A stretch of 64,000 bases of DNA, taken from Thioclava electrotropha (GTDB taxonomy: Bacteria > Pseudomonadota > Alphaproteobacteria > Rhodobacterales > Rhodobacteraceae). Below are positions 36,501 through 44,846 of the stretch, piece by piece; the stretch's first letter is position 1, and each line of letters starts with the position of its first letter. Both the position numbers and the translations under genes were made by a program. The DNA is taken from NCBI RefSeq assembly GCF_002085925.2, contig NZ_CP053562.1, positions 2,522,001 to 2,586,000 on the forward strand, read 5' to 3'. The notes beneath the pieces were generated by a model, which saw only the letters and a list, made by a program, of their open reading frames with translations, had not been told where the DNA came from and did not search any database.

Positions 36501-37687
36501 CCACGACCATGGTGCCCCTCGGCGAGGTCTTGACCCCTATCCAGACGTGGAACCCGAGGCGGGCAGCAAAATCGGATGTCTTTGACTACATCGACCTCAG
36601 CTCGGTCGACCGTTATGAAAAGGCGATCATGGCGGCAACGCCAACAATCCCTTCCAAGGCCCCATCTCGGGCGCGCCAATTGGTTAAATCAGGGGACATC
36701 CTTGTCTCCACGGTACGACCCAACCTGAATGCCGTTGCCATTGTGGAGGAAGATCTTGACGGGGCGACTGCCTCGACCGGGTTTTCGGTGCTTCGTGCAG
36801 ACGCGAAAAAGGCTGCATCTCGATACATCTATCACTGGGTCCGGACACCGTCCTTCGTAGCCGACATGGTGCGAAAGGCCACCGGCGCAAGCTACCCGGC
36901 AGTTTCTGACAAGATCGTGACCGAGTCGCTCTTCCCCCTCCCGCCCCTTGAGGAGCAGCGGCGGATTGCAGAGATACTGGACGCGGCCGACGCCCTGCGC
37001 CGCCGCCGCCGCGAGGCCCTCGCCCTGCTCGATGCCCTCCCGGGCGCGATCTTCGCGGAGATGTTCGGGGCTCTGACGACTTCGGATCGTTTCCCGCGGG
37101 GTCCGATGAGCAATCTCATTACAGGGTTCGACACGGGAAAGAACCTCGCTCCGGCTTCGGACGAGGAAGGAACTCGGCACCGGGTGCTCAAGGTAAGCGC
37201 GGTCACCAAGGGAGAATTCATCGAGGCAGAGTCGAAACCACTTCCTGCCGAGTATTCGCCGCCAGAATCTCATTTCGTGAAGCCTGGTGATCTCCTGTTC
37301 AGTAGAGCGAATACCTCGGCGTTAATCGGCGCAACCGCCATGGTGGAAACGGTCTCCGATAATATCGTTCTGCCAGATAAGATCTGGAGATTTTGCCTCG
37401 ACGAAGAAAAAGCCGATCCGATTTTCTTGCATTATCTATTTGGCACGCGGAAATTCCGTGATGAAGTGTCCAGACGCGCAACCGGTTCGAGTGGTTCAAT
37501 GAAAAATATCTCCAAGGGCAAGGTTCTATCCATTGAAGTGGGTCAGCCATCCCTGGAAATCCAGCGGGTTTTTTCTCGCCGGGTGCGGATTGCCAGAAGT
37601 ATGCGGGCGCAGGTCTCAGAGCACCTTGCCGAACTCGATACCCTTTTCGCCTCCCTCCAATCCCGCGCCTTCGCCGGAAAGCTCTGA
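36497..37687 (+). CDS. hsdS: Type I restriction-modification system, specificity subunit
   Basis: HsdS supplies DNA sequence recognition for both methylation and restriction. The 396-residue protein has two target-recognition domains (about 1-155 and 200-365). Each is followed by a conserved helical spacer; the first ends PPLEEQRRIAEILDAADALR and the second ISLQIQRVFSRR-like at the C-terminus. This is the full two-TRD length. The second domain (around 37100-37600) is locally AT-richer and lower in typical codon use than the rest, consistent with TRD exchange. It overlaps the upstream gene by ATGA and lies 14 bp before hsdR. Confidence 0.93.
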   Translation: MTTTMVPLGEVLTPIQTWNPRRAAKSDVFDYIDLSSVDRYEKAIMAATPTIPSKAPSRARQLVKSGDILVSTVRPNLNAVAIVEEDLDGATASTGFSVLRADAKKAASRYIYHWVRTPSFVADMVRKATGASYPAVSDKIVTESLFPLPPLEEQRRIAEILDAADALRRRRREALALLDALPGAIFAEMFGALTTSDRFPRGPMSNLITGFDTGKNLAPASDEEGTRHRVLKVSAVTKGEFIEAESKPLPAEYSPPESHFVKPGDLLFSRANTSALIGATAMVETVSDNIVLPDKIWRFCLDEEKADPIFLHYLFGTRKFRDEVSRRATGSSGSMKNISKGKVLSIEVGQPSLEIQRVFSRRVRIARSMRAQVSEHLAELDTLFASLQSRAFAGKL

Positions 37688-37701
37688 CACCGGGAGCCAC
37701 C

Positions 37702-40700
37702 ATGACCGCCAGCAACTTCGCCCATCTCGAACGCGATTTCCCCACTATCCACGCGGCGGCGATCTCGGCCGAGCGGTTGGCGATGTCGGAGCCCGAAGCG
37801 GCGGCGATCTTGGCGGGCAAGGCGCTGGAGCTGGCGCTTGGCTGGGCCTTCGCCCATGACGCGGGCCTGACGCCCCCCGCGCAGATCGGCGCGAGCCAGA
37901 TGATCAACGATCCGGACTTGCGCGGCATCATGGGTCAGAAGGTCCACGCCAAGGCGCGGTTCATCAACCTCGTCCGCAACAAGTCCGCGCACGAGGGCGC
38001 AAACCTGAAGCCGGCGGGCGCCCGTCAGGTCGTCGAAGAGTTGCACCACTTCCTGCACTGGTTCGGGCGCACCTACGCGCCCCGCCAAAAGCCGCCCGAG
38101 CCGAACACTTTCGACCCGGCTCCGCTAACCGCCCGGCTCGACTTGATCCGCGAGGCCCGCGGGCGCATTCAGAGCACCGAGAAGGCCTTGGAGGCGCGCA
38201 CGGAGGAGCTTGCGGACCTCCGCACACGCTACGCCAGCCTCGACGACGAGCTGAAGGCGAAACGTGCTGAAGTCGCCAAGGCCCGGGCCGATCAATCCGC
38301 CGACCCCCACGACTACAACGAGGCCACCACCCGCCTGCGCTTGATCGACCTGCTGCTGGCCGAGTCCGGATGGACCGACCTCAAGGAAGGCCGGGATCTG
38401 GAATACCGGGTGGAGCCGATGCCCAACGAGCAAGGCCACGGCTTCGCCGATTACGTGCTCTGGGGCGCGGACGGCCTCCCCCTGGCCGTGGTCGAGGCCA
38501 AGCGCACCCGCCGCTCCCCCTCAGAGGGACAACAGCAGGCGAAGCTCTATGCCGACGCGCTGGAGCAAATGCACGGGCGCCGGCCGGTGATCTTCTACAC
38601 CAACGGCTACGAGCACTGGATCTGGGACGATGCGCGCAACGTCCCACCACGCCGCCTGGGCGGTTTCAAGACTGCGCAGGAGCTGGGCGAGATGATCGCC
38701 AGACGTAGTGAAGCGAAAGCTCTGGCCGACCAAAAACCCAAAGCGACTATCGCCGGGCGCCCTTATCAAACTCGCGCCCTGACGCGGATCGCTGAGCATT
38801 TCGATGCCGGCTCCCGCAAGGCGCTTCTGGTCATGGCGACGGGAACGGGCAAAACCCGGACGGTGATCGCTCTCGTGGATATGATGGTGCGCGCTGGGCT
38901 GGTAAAGCGGGCTCTCTTCCTCTGCGACCGCATTAGTCTTGTCCGGCAAGCACGCAACGCCTTCGCAGCGCATATGCCCGACAGCTCACCGGTAAACCTT
39001 GTTACGGACCCGTCTGGCACCGGCCGCGTCTACGTCTCGACCTATCCGACGATGATGAACCTTATTGACCGAGCAGATCATTCCGGTCGCCGGTTCGGGC
39101 CTGGACACTTCGACCTCGTCATCATCGATGAGGCGCACCGGTCCATCTACAAGCGCTACCGGGCGATCTTCGAGTGGTTCGACAGCTACCTCGTAGGCCT
39201 CACGGCCACGCCGCGCGAAGAGGTGGACCGGGATACCTACCGGCTGTTTGACCTCGACCCCGGGCATCCCACGGACTTCTACGGCCTCGAGGAGGCGATC
39301 GAGGACGGGTTCTTGGTACCATTCGAGCCGATCTCGCTCCCAACCAGGTTCATGCGCGAGGGCATCCGCTACGACGACCTGTCGGAGGAGGAGAAGGACC
39401 AGTGGGACGAACTCGACTGGGGCGAGACCGGGCGGCGCGAGGAAGTTACGGCCGGGGAGATTAACAAGTATCTGTTCAACGCAGATACTGTCGACAAGGT
39501 GCTCGCCCATGTCATGGAGCACGGCATTCGCGTCGCGGGCGGCGATAAGATCGGCAAGACGATCATCTTCGCCGCGAACAAGCCCCATGCGAAATTCATC
39601 GAGGAGAGGTTTAACGCCGGGTGGCCGAAATACGGGGGGACCTTCGCCCGGCGGATTGTTCACGGCGAGAGCTATGCCCAGAACCTGATTGAGGCCTTCG
39701 AGATCCCCGTTAGAGAGCCGCAGATCGCCATCTCCGTCGACATGATGGACACGGGCGTTGACGTGCCCGAGGTGGTGAACCTCGTCTTCTTCAAGCTCTT
39801 GCGCTCCAAGACGAAATTCTGGCAGATGGTCGGCCGAGGGACTCGCCTGCGGCCGGACCTGTTCGGCCCAGGCCAGGACAAGAGTGCATTCCGGATATTC
39901 GACGTCTGCGGCAACCTGGAATTTTTCGGATCGAACCCGGAACTCAAGGATCCGTCGGTCCCGAAGTCGCTGACCGAGCGACTAATCGAGGCAAGATTGA
40001 AGGTGACGCAGGGAATCGACAACGTGCTGTCCTCGACGCGCCAAGAGCAGCGCGATAACGAGGCGGAAGAGCTTCGGGGTGTCCGCGGAGAGATAGTCGC
40101 AGACTTACGTCGGTTCGTTATGGGACTGGACATCTCGTCCTTTGTCGTCCGCGGCCACCTGCGCTCTGTCGAGAAGTGGCAGGCTGACGATGCGCCGTGG
40201 TCTACGTTGTCGCAGGAGGCCACCGACGAACTGAAGGATCTGGCGGCCCTGCCCAGCAATGCCGATCTCGGTGGGGAAGAGGCGAAGAGATTCGACCTCG
40301 TGATGTTCGAGCTCCAACTTGGCCTGATTGGCAGGTCGATGAAGATGGAGGCCTGCCGCCGGAAAGTGCTGGAGATCGCCACGGCACTCTCCACGAAGCT
40401 GGAGATTCCCGCAGTTGCCCGGCGAGCGGAGCTCATCGAGGAGATTCTGACTGAGGCCTGGTGGGAGCACCTAACGATGCCCATCGCCGAGCGTGCCCGC
40501 CTGAGACTGCGCGAAATAGTGCATCTCATAGACCAGTCGTCGCGCAGTATCCTCTACACAGATTTCGAAGATGATCTCGGCACCGCGACGCCTGTGCGTG
40601 TTAATCCGGCCGCGGATTTCGCCGCATTCAAAAAGAAGGCACGCGAGTTTCTCGCGAGACACGGCGATCACGTCGCGCTTCGCCGCCTGCGTTCGGGAAG

Positions 40701-41118
40701 GCCACTAACAAAGCTCGACATTACAGAGCTTGAACGCATGTTGCTGGAAGCGGGTATCGGTTCAGACGCAGACATCGAGATGGCGAGGAAAACCGAGAGT
40801 GCCCAGGTCGGTGGCTTTGGCGTGTTCCTGAGAACGATCGTTGGGCTGGATCGCGTGGCGGTACAGGAGCATTTCGCCGAGTTTATCGCTGAGGGCGCGT
40901 CGGCCGATCAGATCGAGTTCGTCGGTATGGTCATCGAGTACCTGACACGGAACGGCGTGATCGACCCTGGTCTGCTCTATGATAGTCCGTTTTCCGACCT
41001 CACGCCTGACGGTCCCGATAGTGTTTTCGACAAGAAGGAGGTCGATCGGTTTCTGGCGCGCCTACGTCGTGTAAATCAGAGTGCCGACACTGCTTTCTCG
41101 GCCGCAGATGTCAGTTGA
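37702..41118 (+). CDS. hsdR: Type I restriction-modification system, endonuclease/translocase subunit
   Basis: HsdR pumps and cleaves unmethylated DNA. The 1138-residue protein opens with a DUF4145-like helical domain (about 1-130) and a coiled coil (about 145-195). The PD-(D/E)xK nuclease follows (Asp in GFADYVLWG, VVEAKR near residues 250-272). Next comes an SF2 motor with Walker A MATGTGKT near 378-385, DEAH near 475, GLTATPRE, and motif VI GRGTRLRPDLFG. A long C-terminal helical region (about 760-1138) docks to HsdM/HsdS. The nuclease and motor motifs I checked are intact, so the enzyme is probably active. The gene ends only about 320 bp before attR. Confidence 0.95.
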   Translation: MTASNFAHLERDFPTIHAAAISAERLAMSEPEAAAILAGKALELALGWAFAHDAGLTPPAQIGASQMINDPDLRGIMGQKVHAKARFINLVRNKSAHEGANLKPAGARQVVEELHHFLHWFGRTYAPRQKPPEPNTFDPAPLTARLDLIREARGRIQSTEKALEARTEELADLRTRYASLDDELKAKRAEVAKARADQSADPHDYNEATTRLRLIDLLLAESGWTDLKEGRDLEYRVEPMPNEQGHGFADYVLWGADGLPLAVVEAKRTRRSPSEGQQQAKLYADALEQMHGRRPVIFYTNGYEHWIWDDARNVPPRRLGGFKTAQELGEMIARRSEAKALADQKPKATIAGRPYQTRALTRIAEHFDAGSRKALLVMATGTGKTRTVIALVDMMVRAGLVKRALFLCDRISLVRQARNAFAAHMPDSSPVNLVTDPSGTGRVYVSTYPTMMNLIDRADHSGRRFGPGHFDLVIIDEAHRSIYKRYRAIFEWFDSYLVGLTATPREEVDRDTYRLFDLDPGHPTDFYGLEEAIEDGFLVPFEPISLPTRFMREGIRYDDLSEEEKDQWDELDWGETGRREEVTAGEINKYLFNADTVDKVLAHVMEHGIRVAGGDKIGKTIIFAANKPHAKFIEERFNAGWPKYGGTFARRIVHGESYAQNLIEAFEIPVREPQIAISVDMMDTGVDVPEVVNLVFFKLLRSKTKFWQMVGRGTRLRPDLFGPGQDKSAFRIFDVCGNLEFFGSNPELKDPSVPKSLTERLIEARLKVTQGIDNVLSSTRQEQRDNEAEELRGVRGEIVADLRRFVMGLDISSFVVRGHLRSVEKWQADDAPWSTLSQEATDELKDLAALPSNADLGGEEAKRFDLVMFELQLGLIGRSMKMEACRRKVLEIATALSTKLEIPAVARRAELIEEILTEAWWEHLTMPIAERARLRLREIVHLIDQSSRSILYTDFEDDLGTATPVRVNPAADFAAFKKKAREFLARHGDHVALRRLRSGRPLTKLDITELERMLLEAGIGSDADIEMARKTESAQVGGFGVFLRTIVGLDRVAVQEHFAEFIAEGASADQIEFVGMVIEYLTRNGVIDPGLLYDSPFSDLTPDGPDSVFDKKEVDRFLARLRRVNQSADTAFSAADVS

Positions 41119-41401
41119 TGTTTTTTTAGGTAGCCGGATACGTCTTGGGCGCGACGCCGATACTGGATCAACTTATACTCGACGCTGGTTTCTCAGCAGA
41201 GCTATGCCCAATAAAATTTTCGCATCGGATGTCCGCCGCGCCCACGATCGTTAATGTATTCGAGACCGCAAAGGCCTTGCGATCGGGCGAACTCTCGTTG
41301 ACAAATCGTCGCCAAACGCTTCGGAAATTCTCGTTAACTCTGGTGAACATATTCGAGTTTCCGAATGTGACGTACGAGGGCAAAAAAGCTAAATTTTCGC
41401 C
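41119..41401. other. Right end of the element, noncoding
   Basis: The DNA between the hsdR stop and the tRNA promoter is AT-richer than the flanking chromosome. It would contain the element-side recombination arm. No convincing gene or repeat was found. Confidence 0.4.
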
Positions 41402-41429
41402 TTGTTTCTCAGACGCTCCATCTCTAAAC
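41402..41429 (+). promoter_or_regulatory. Element-borne promoter of the intact tRNA-Ser
   Basis: TTGTTT (41402-41407) and CTAAAC (41424-41429) are spaced by 16 bp and stand 8 bp before the tRNA. The layout is identical to the stranded promoter at 26767-26794, but the intervening bases differ. This is the promoter now serving the only complete tRNA-Ser(GCU) in the window. Confidence 0.65.
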
Positions 41430-41435
41430 GGGTCA

Positions 41436-41477
41436 GCGGAGACGTGGCCGAGTGGTCGAAGGCGCTCCCCTGCTAAG
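41436..41477 (+). repeat. Right attachment repeat (attR), 42 bp
   Basis: Identical to 26801-26842; it spans the 5' half of the intact tRNA through the anticodon loop. Chromosomal sequence resumes within the anticodon stem. Confidence 0.88.
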
Positions 41478-41527
41478 GGAGTAGGCCCGGAAGGGTCTCG
41501 AGGGTTCGAATCCCTTCGTCTCCGCCA
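41438..41527 (+). tRNA. tRNA-Ser(GCU)
   Basis: A 90-base class II tRNA including encoded CCA. Acceptor strands are GGAGACG (41438-41444) and CGTCTCC (41517-41523), with discriminator G at 41524. The anticodon GCT is at 41472-41474 in loop CTGCTAA, closed by CTCCC/GGGAG. A long variable arm and the T-loop GGTTCGAATCC follow. It reads AGC/AGU codons. Its 5' half and promoter are supplied by the integrated element and its 3' half by the chromosome. Confidence 0.96.
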
Positions 41528-41645
41528 TCACCCAGTGCGGAAAATCTAATCTGTTCCTGCCAATCGGTTATCGGAACAGAGCAAAAGCCCTTCGCCACGC
41601 GTGAACACCCCACATCATCCTCTGCCACACCGTATTGAACGATGA

Positions 41646-41768
41646 GCCCGGCGCATCTTCTATTGCTCGATCGGCCACACGCTCGACGATCTGCGGATCG
41701 ATCAGATGACCGAGATCATCCGGCGCGGGATGCGATGGGCGGCGCGCGGGTCTGCACAACCGATCTGA
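41646..41768 (+). pseudogene. C-terminal remnant of a ThuA-like protein
   Basis: Forty codons read through RRIFYCSIGHTLDDLRIDQM and GMRWAARG before a stop. This matches the C-terminal signature of ThuA (trehalose-utilisation, glutamine-amidotransferase-like fold) domains. An in-frame TGA directly precedes it and no upstream part of the gene is present. A second short open tail ends at 41886 in another frame (ALREYALIDVASGHWSDVC) and I cannot assign it. Both suggest gene decay or deletion next to the tRNA; the remaining bases to 41967 show nothing else. Confidence 0.5.
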
Positions 41769-41967
41769 CCCCGAGCGAGCCGGGCCCGAGTCGTGCTATG
41801 CGCTGCGGGAATACGCGCTCATCGATGTCGCATCGGGGCATTGGAGCGACGTATGTGCTCGATTGGAGGATGAAAAATCGTCGTAGGCGCGGGGCTCGTT
41901 CAATCCGGGTTTGCGCCCGGTCGCCACGCGGTTCATTCTCCGCCTCGAATTTCCCCCGGAGGCCATC

Positions 41968-42384
41968 ATGGCACGCCAGACAAAGCTCATCCTCTGCCCG
42001 ATCAACCTGCGCCACGCACAGGTCGAGCATCATGCCTATATGGAAGCCGTCGAGATGGCGCGGCGGCGCCGTGCGAAGCTGATCGTGGCGACGATCGCGC
42101 CCGAGATCGAGCGTAACCTCAACATCTACAACTCGGATACCTACTGGGGCCAGCAGCTGCGCAAATTCCTCAACGACAATCCCGCCAGCGGGGTGACCGA
42201 GGTCGAGATGGTCGTGCGCAAGGGCGCGGTGCATCGCCAGATCGTCAAGCTGGCGGATGAGCGCAAGGTGGACCTGATCGTGATGGAAGCGGCCAACCCG
42301 AAGGTGCAGGACTACCTTCTGGGCACCACGGCGTCTCATGTCGTGACCCATGCGGAGTGCTCGGTCTACGTCGTGCGCAGCTAA
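41968..42384 (+). CDS. Universal stress protein family protein
   Basis: A 138-residue single-domain Usp. It begins LILCPINLRHAQVEHHAY, where classical Usp has a VPID-type strand. VDLIVMEAANPKVQDYLLG stands at the place of the usual GTRG/G-x9-GS ATP loop, and it ends with the standard AECSVYVVRS strand. The usual nucleotide-binding GxxGxxxxxxxxxG(S/T) is only partly kept (LLGTTASHVV), so ATP binding is uncertain. CGGAGG lies six bases before the ATG at 41968. It appears to be a single-gene unit; such proteins modulate stress survival. Confidence 0.85.
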   Translation: MARQTKLILCPINLRHAQVEHHAYMEAVEMARRRRAKLIVATIAPEIERNLNIYNSDTYWGQQLRKFLNDNPASGVTEVEMVVRKGAVHRQIVKLADERKVDLIVMEAANPKVQDYLLGTTASHVVTHAECSVYVVRS

Positions 42385-42657
42385 GGGCTGGCCCGGGGTA
42401 CAGCTATTCCGGTCTGGCCTCTGCAGCGGCGCCCGGTACGCGGCGAAGCCGCAGGGCGCGCGCCGGCCCGTCCCGGCGGGCTGGCGCATTGGCCAACCGC
42501 GCAAGACGTTCATTCGGGAGAGGGGTTTGGCGACCATAAAGCGCTACCGCTCGCAGGTCATTATGCGCCATCCCACGGACCGGCGCGCGCCCTGCTACCA
42601 CGGCAACCCAAGCTGATATTCGGGAAAAGCCCGCGCCTGTCGCGCGGCGGATCGGAC
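42385..42657. other. Noncoding region after the universal stress gene
   Basis: GC-rich sequence with several short self-complementary stretches (for example around 42440-42490). I see no gene here. Confidence 0.35.
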
Positions 42658-42690
42658 CCGCCCCAATGCAGGGGCGGATCCCTTTCTTCT
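42658..42690 (+). terminator. Terminator-like hairpin between converging genes
   Basis: CCGCCCC and GGGGCGG with a six-base loop, followed by the pyrimidine-rich CCCTTTCTTCTT. It lies between the usp gene and the end of the betaine-type ATPase gene. Confidence 0.5.
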
Positions 42691-43739
42691 TATCTCTTGG
42701 CGGTCTCGCCCGAGGACTGCGCGGGCACCAGTGCGCGCATGATCGAAGGCATGGTGAGGCTGCCCACCGGCTCGCCCCTCATCATCACGCGGTAGCGGCG
42801 ATCGAGCGCGCCTTCGGCCTTGGCGATGACGCTCTCGAGGTTGTCGTTGCCGTCGATATCGCCCGACATCTCGCCTTCCGGCGCGCCGCGCTCCATCACC
42901 GAGCGCACGCGCAGCACGCGGGCGCGGTTGATGTCGGCCACGAAGTCCTCGATGTAGGGATCCGCCGGGTTGAGCAGGATCTCCTGCGGCTCGCCCTGCT
43001 GGACCACCCGACCGTCATTCAGGATCACCAGGTGATCGGCGAGCTTGAGCGCTTCGTCCAGATCGTGGGTGATGAAGATGATGGTCTTGTGCAGCTCGGC
43101 CTGAAGCTCGAGCAGCAGGTCCTGCATGTCGGTCCGGATCAGCGGATCGAGCGCCGAGAAGGCTTCGTCCATCAGCATGATGTCCGAGTTCGACGCCAGC
43201 GCCCGGGCGATGCCCACACGCTGCTGCATCCCGCCCGAGAGCTGGTGCGGGTGGTGATCGCCGTAGCCCCCAAGCCCGACGCGGTCGAGCCATTTCTCGG
43301 CCTCGGAGACATAGTCGGAAGCCGGGAAGCCGCGGGTGGCCAGCGCCATCGCCGTGTTCTCCGCCACCGTGCGGTGCGGCAGAAGGGCGAATTTCTGGAA
43401 CACCATCGACATCCGCTCGCGCCGCAGTTTGCGCAGCTGCGCCTCGTTATAGTCGAGGATGTTCTCGCCATTGACGATCACTTCGCCAGCGGTGGGCTCG
43501 ATAAGCCGGTTGAGGTGCCGGATCAGCGTGGATTTACCCGAGCCCGAAAGCCCCATGATGACGGTGATCTCACCCTCTTTCATGTCCACGTTGATGTCGT
43601 TGAGCCCGAGCACGTGATTGCGCTTCTCGAGCAGTTCCGGCTTGCCCATGCCCGCTTTGACGTCTTCGAGCGCCGCTTGCGGATCCGACCCGAAGATCTT
43701 GTAGAGGTGTCGGATCGAGACTTTGATTTCTTTCGTCAT
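42690..43739 (-). CDS. proV: Glycine betaine/proline-type ABC transporter ATP-binding protein
   Basis: A 349-residue ATPase powering uptake of a quaternary-amine osmolyte. ABC motifs are intact: Walker A GLSGSGKST, Q-loop FQKFALLPHRTV (the FALLPH variant is typical of ProV/OpuA), signature LSGGMQQRVG, Walker B IMLMDEAFSALDP and H-loop ITHDLDEAL. The N-terminus has the ProV-style IRHLYKIFG. The C-terminal extension (about 275-349) is short for tandem CBS domains, although RYRVMMRGEPVGSL may be a reduced regulatory unit. It is the last gene of proX-proW-proV on the minus strand, 10 bp after proW. Confidence 0.9.
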   Translation of the reverse strand: MTKEIKVSIRHLYKIFGSDPQAALEDVKAGMGKPELLEKRNHVLGLNDINVDMKEGEITVIMGLSGSGKSTLIRHLNRLIEPTAGEVIVNGENILDYNEAQLRKLRRERMSMVFQKFALLPHRTVAENTAMALATRGFPASDYVSEAEKWLDRVGLGGYGDHHPHQLSGGMQQRVGIARALASNSDIMLMDEAFSALDPLIRTDMQDLLLELQAELHKTIIFITHDLDEALKLADHLVILNDGRVVQQGEPQEILLNPADPYIEDFVADINRARVLRVRSVMERGAPEGEMSGDIDGNDNLESVIAKAEGALDRRYRVMMRGEPVGSLTMPSIMRALVPAQSSGETAKR

Positions 43740-43749
43740 GTCTGTCTCC

Positions 43750-44793
43750 TCACTTCCGGCTCTTGCTGGTGTCGATCCGGGCGAGCGAGGCTTTCGTCAC
43801 GCGGTCGAGCAGGATCGCGATGATCACGATCCCGAAGCCAGCCACGAGACCCGTGCCCAGTTCGAGCGACCGGATGCCGCGCAGCACGAGCACGCCCAGA
43901 CCCGGGGCCGAGACGAGCGAAGCGATCACCACCATGGCGAGGCTCATCATGATCGTCTGGTTCACGCCAGCCATGATGTTGGGCAGCGCGAGCGGGATCT
44001 GCACGCCGAACAGCTTCTGGCGCTTGGTCATGCCGAAGGCGTCGGCCGCCTCGATCACGTCGGGATCGACCAGACGGATGCCGAGGTCGGTCAGGCGCAC
44101 CACGGGCACGATCGCATAGAGGATGATCGCGATGCCGTAGAGCTTCGGCTCGGTGACCGAGAACAGGAAGATCAGCGGGATCAGGTAAACGAAGGGCGGC
44201 AGCGTCTGCAGCATGTCGAGGATCGGGATCACGGTGCGCTGGAGCCGGTCGCTCCGCGACATCGCAATGCCTATGGGCACCCCGAAGAGGACGCATATGA
44301 AGGCACAGACGAAGATGATCGCCAGCGTCTGCATGGCCGCCTCATAGTGATTGATGAAGGCGAGGAAGGCGATCGAGACCAGCACGAAGACCACCAGTCT
44401 CCAGGACCGCGTCACCAGCCAGGTGATCAGCATCAGGATCGGCACCATCAGCCACCACGGCGTGTTGGTCATGATCCAGAGCATGTCGCGCAGGGCCCAG
44501 CTCAGCGGCTGGGTCAGCGGGTCCACGACGGCGCGCAGCCCGCCACGGATCGCGAGGAACCCGTCCTCGAGGCCCTGCGTCACGTCGCGCGAGGGCGGGA
44601 TCGCCCCGCAGGCCTTGTTGAGTGCGTCGAGCGAGGGGAAGGGCCAGTTCCAGAGGCTGGGGCCCTGCGTCGTGGTGCCGTCGGTCTGCGCGATCAGGTC
44701 GGCCATCGACGTCATGCCGCCGCCACCGTCGCCGCCGGCCGAACACCAGTCCTTCAGCCCCACCGCGTTGAAGAAATTCTCGTAAGCTGCCAT
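43750..44793 (-). CDS. proW: Glycine betaine/proline-type ABC transporter permease
   Basis: A 347-residue inner-membrane permease of the ProW/OpuAB group. A soluble N-terminal part (about 1-95) precedes six or seven membrane helices (about 100-335). The conserved cytoplasmic loop that docks on the ATPase reads DVIEAADAFGMTKRQKLFGVQIPLA. I take the ATG at 44793 (MAAYENFFNAV) because the upstream extension lies in the intergenic hairpin; the ribosome-binding site is only a weak GGAAAA. Translation therefore appears weaker than for proX, in keeping with the lower need for permease. Confidence 0.88.
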   Translation of the reverse strand: MAAYENFFNAVGLKDWCSAGGDGGGGMTSMADLIAQTDGTTTQGPSLWNWPFPSLDALNKACGAIPPSRDVTQGLEDGFLAIRGGLRAVVDPLTQPLSWALRDMLWIMTNTPWWLMVPILMLITWLVTRSWRLVVFVLVSIAFLAFINHYEAAMQTLAIIFVCAFICVLFGVPIGIAMSRSDRLQRTVIPILDMLQTLPPFVYLIPLIFLFSVTEPKLYGIAIILYAIVPVVRLTDLGIRLVDPDVIEAADAFGMTKRQKLFGVQIPLALPNIMAGVNQTIMMSLAMVVIASLVSAPGLGVLVLRGIRSLELGTGLVAGFGIVIIAILLDRVTKASLARIDTSKSRK

Positions 44794-44846
44794 TGGTTTT
44801 CCGGGTCGCCGAAGGAGACCCGTCCCATGTTGTTGCGTGATTGATC

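Larger units (their letters stand above)
26801..41477. mobile_element. Integrative mobilizable element in tRNA-Ser(GCU), about 14.6 kb
   Basis: The element is bounded by 42-bp direct repeats of the tRNA 5' half. It contains, left to right, a tyrosine integrase overlapping an excisionase-like gene, small unknown genes, two hairpin-rich noncoding stretches, a MobV-type relaxase, a KfrA-like protein, a replication-protein-like gene and an hsdM/GIY-YIG/hsdS/hsdR operon. No phage structural genes and no type IV secretion genes are seen, so it would need a helper to transfer. Parts of it (31.6-34 kb) are clearly AT-richer than the flanks. Integration is through the 5' half of the tRNA, so the promoter of the intact tRNA comes from the element. 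Confidence 0.87.

Noticed and set aside
26801..41477. Prophage
   Set aside because: An integrase and excisionase-like gene are present, but no capsid, terminase, tail, lysis or repressor genes are seen. A relaxase and plasmid-type genes point to a mobilizable element instead.
26801..41477. Insertion sequences within or beside the element
   Set aside because: No transposase motifs or short terminal inverted repeats with target duplications were recognised.
41716..42537. Minus-strand frame opposite the universal stress gene
   Set aside because: It is a shadow of the plus-strand gene, which has a strong ribosome-binding site and a complete Usp pattern.
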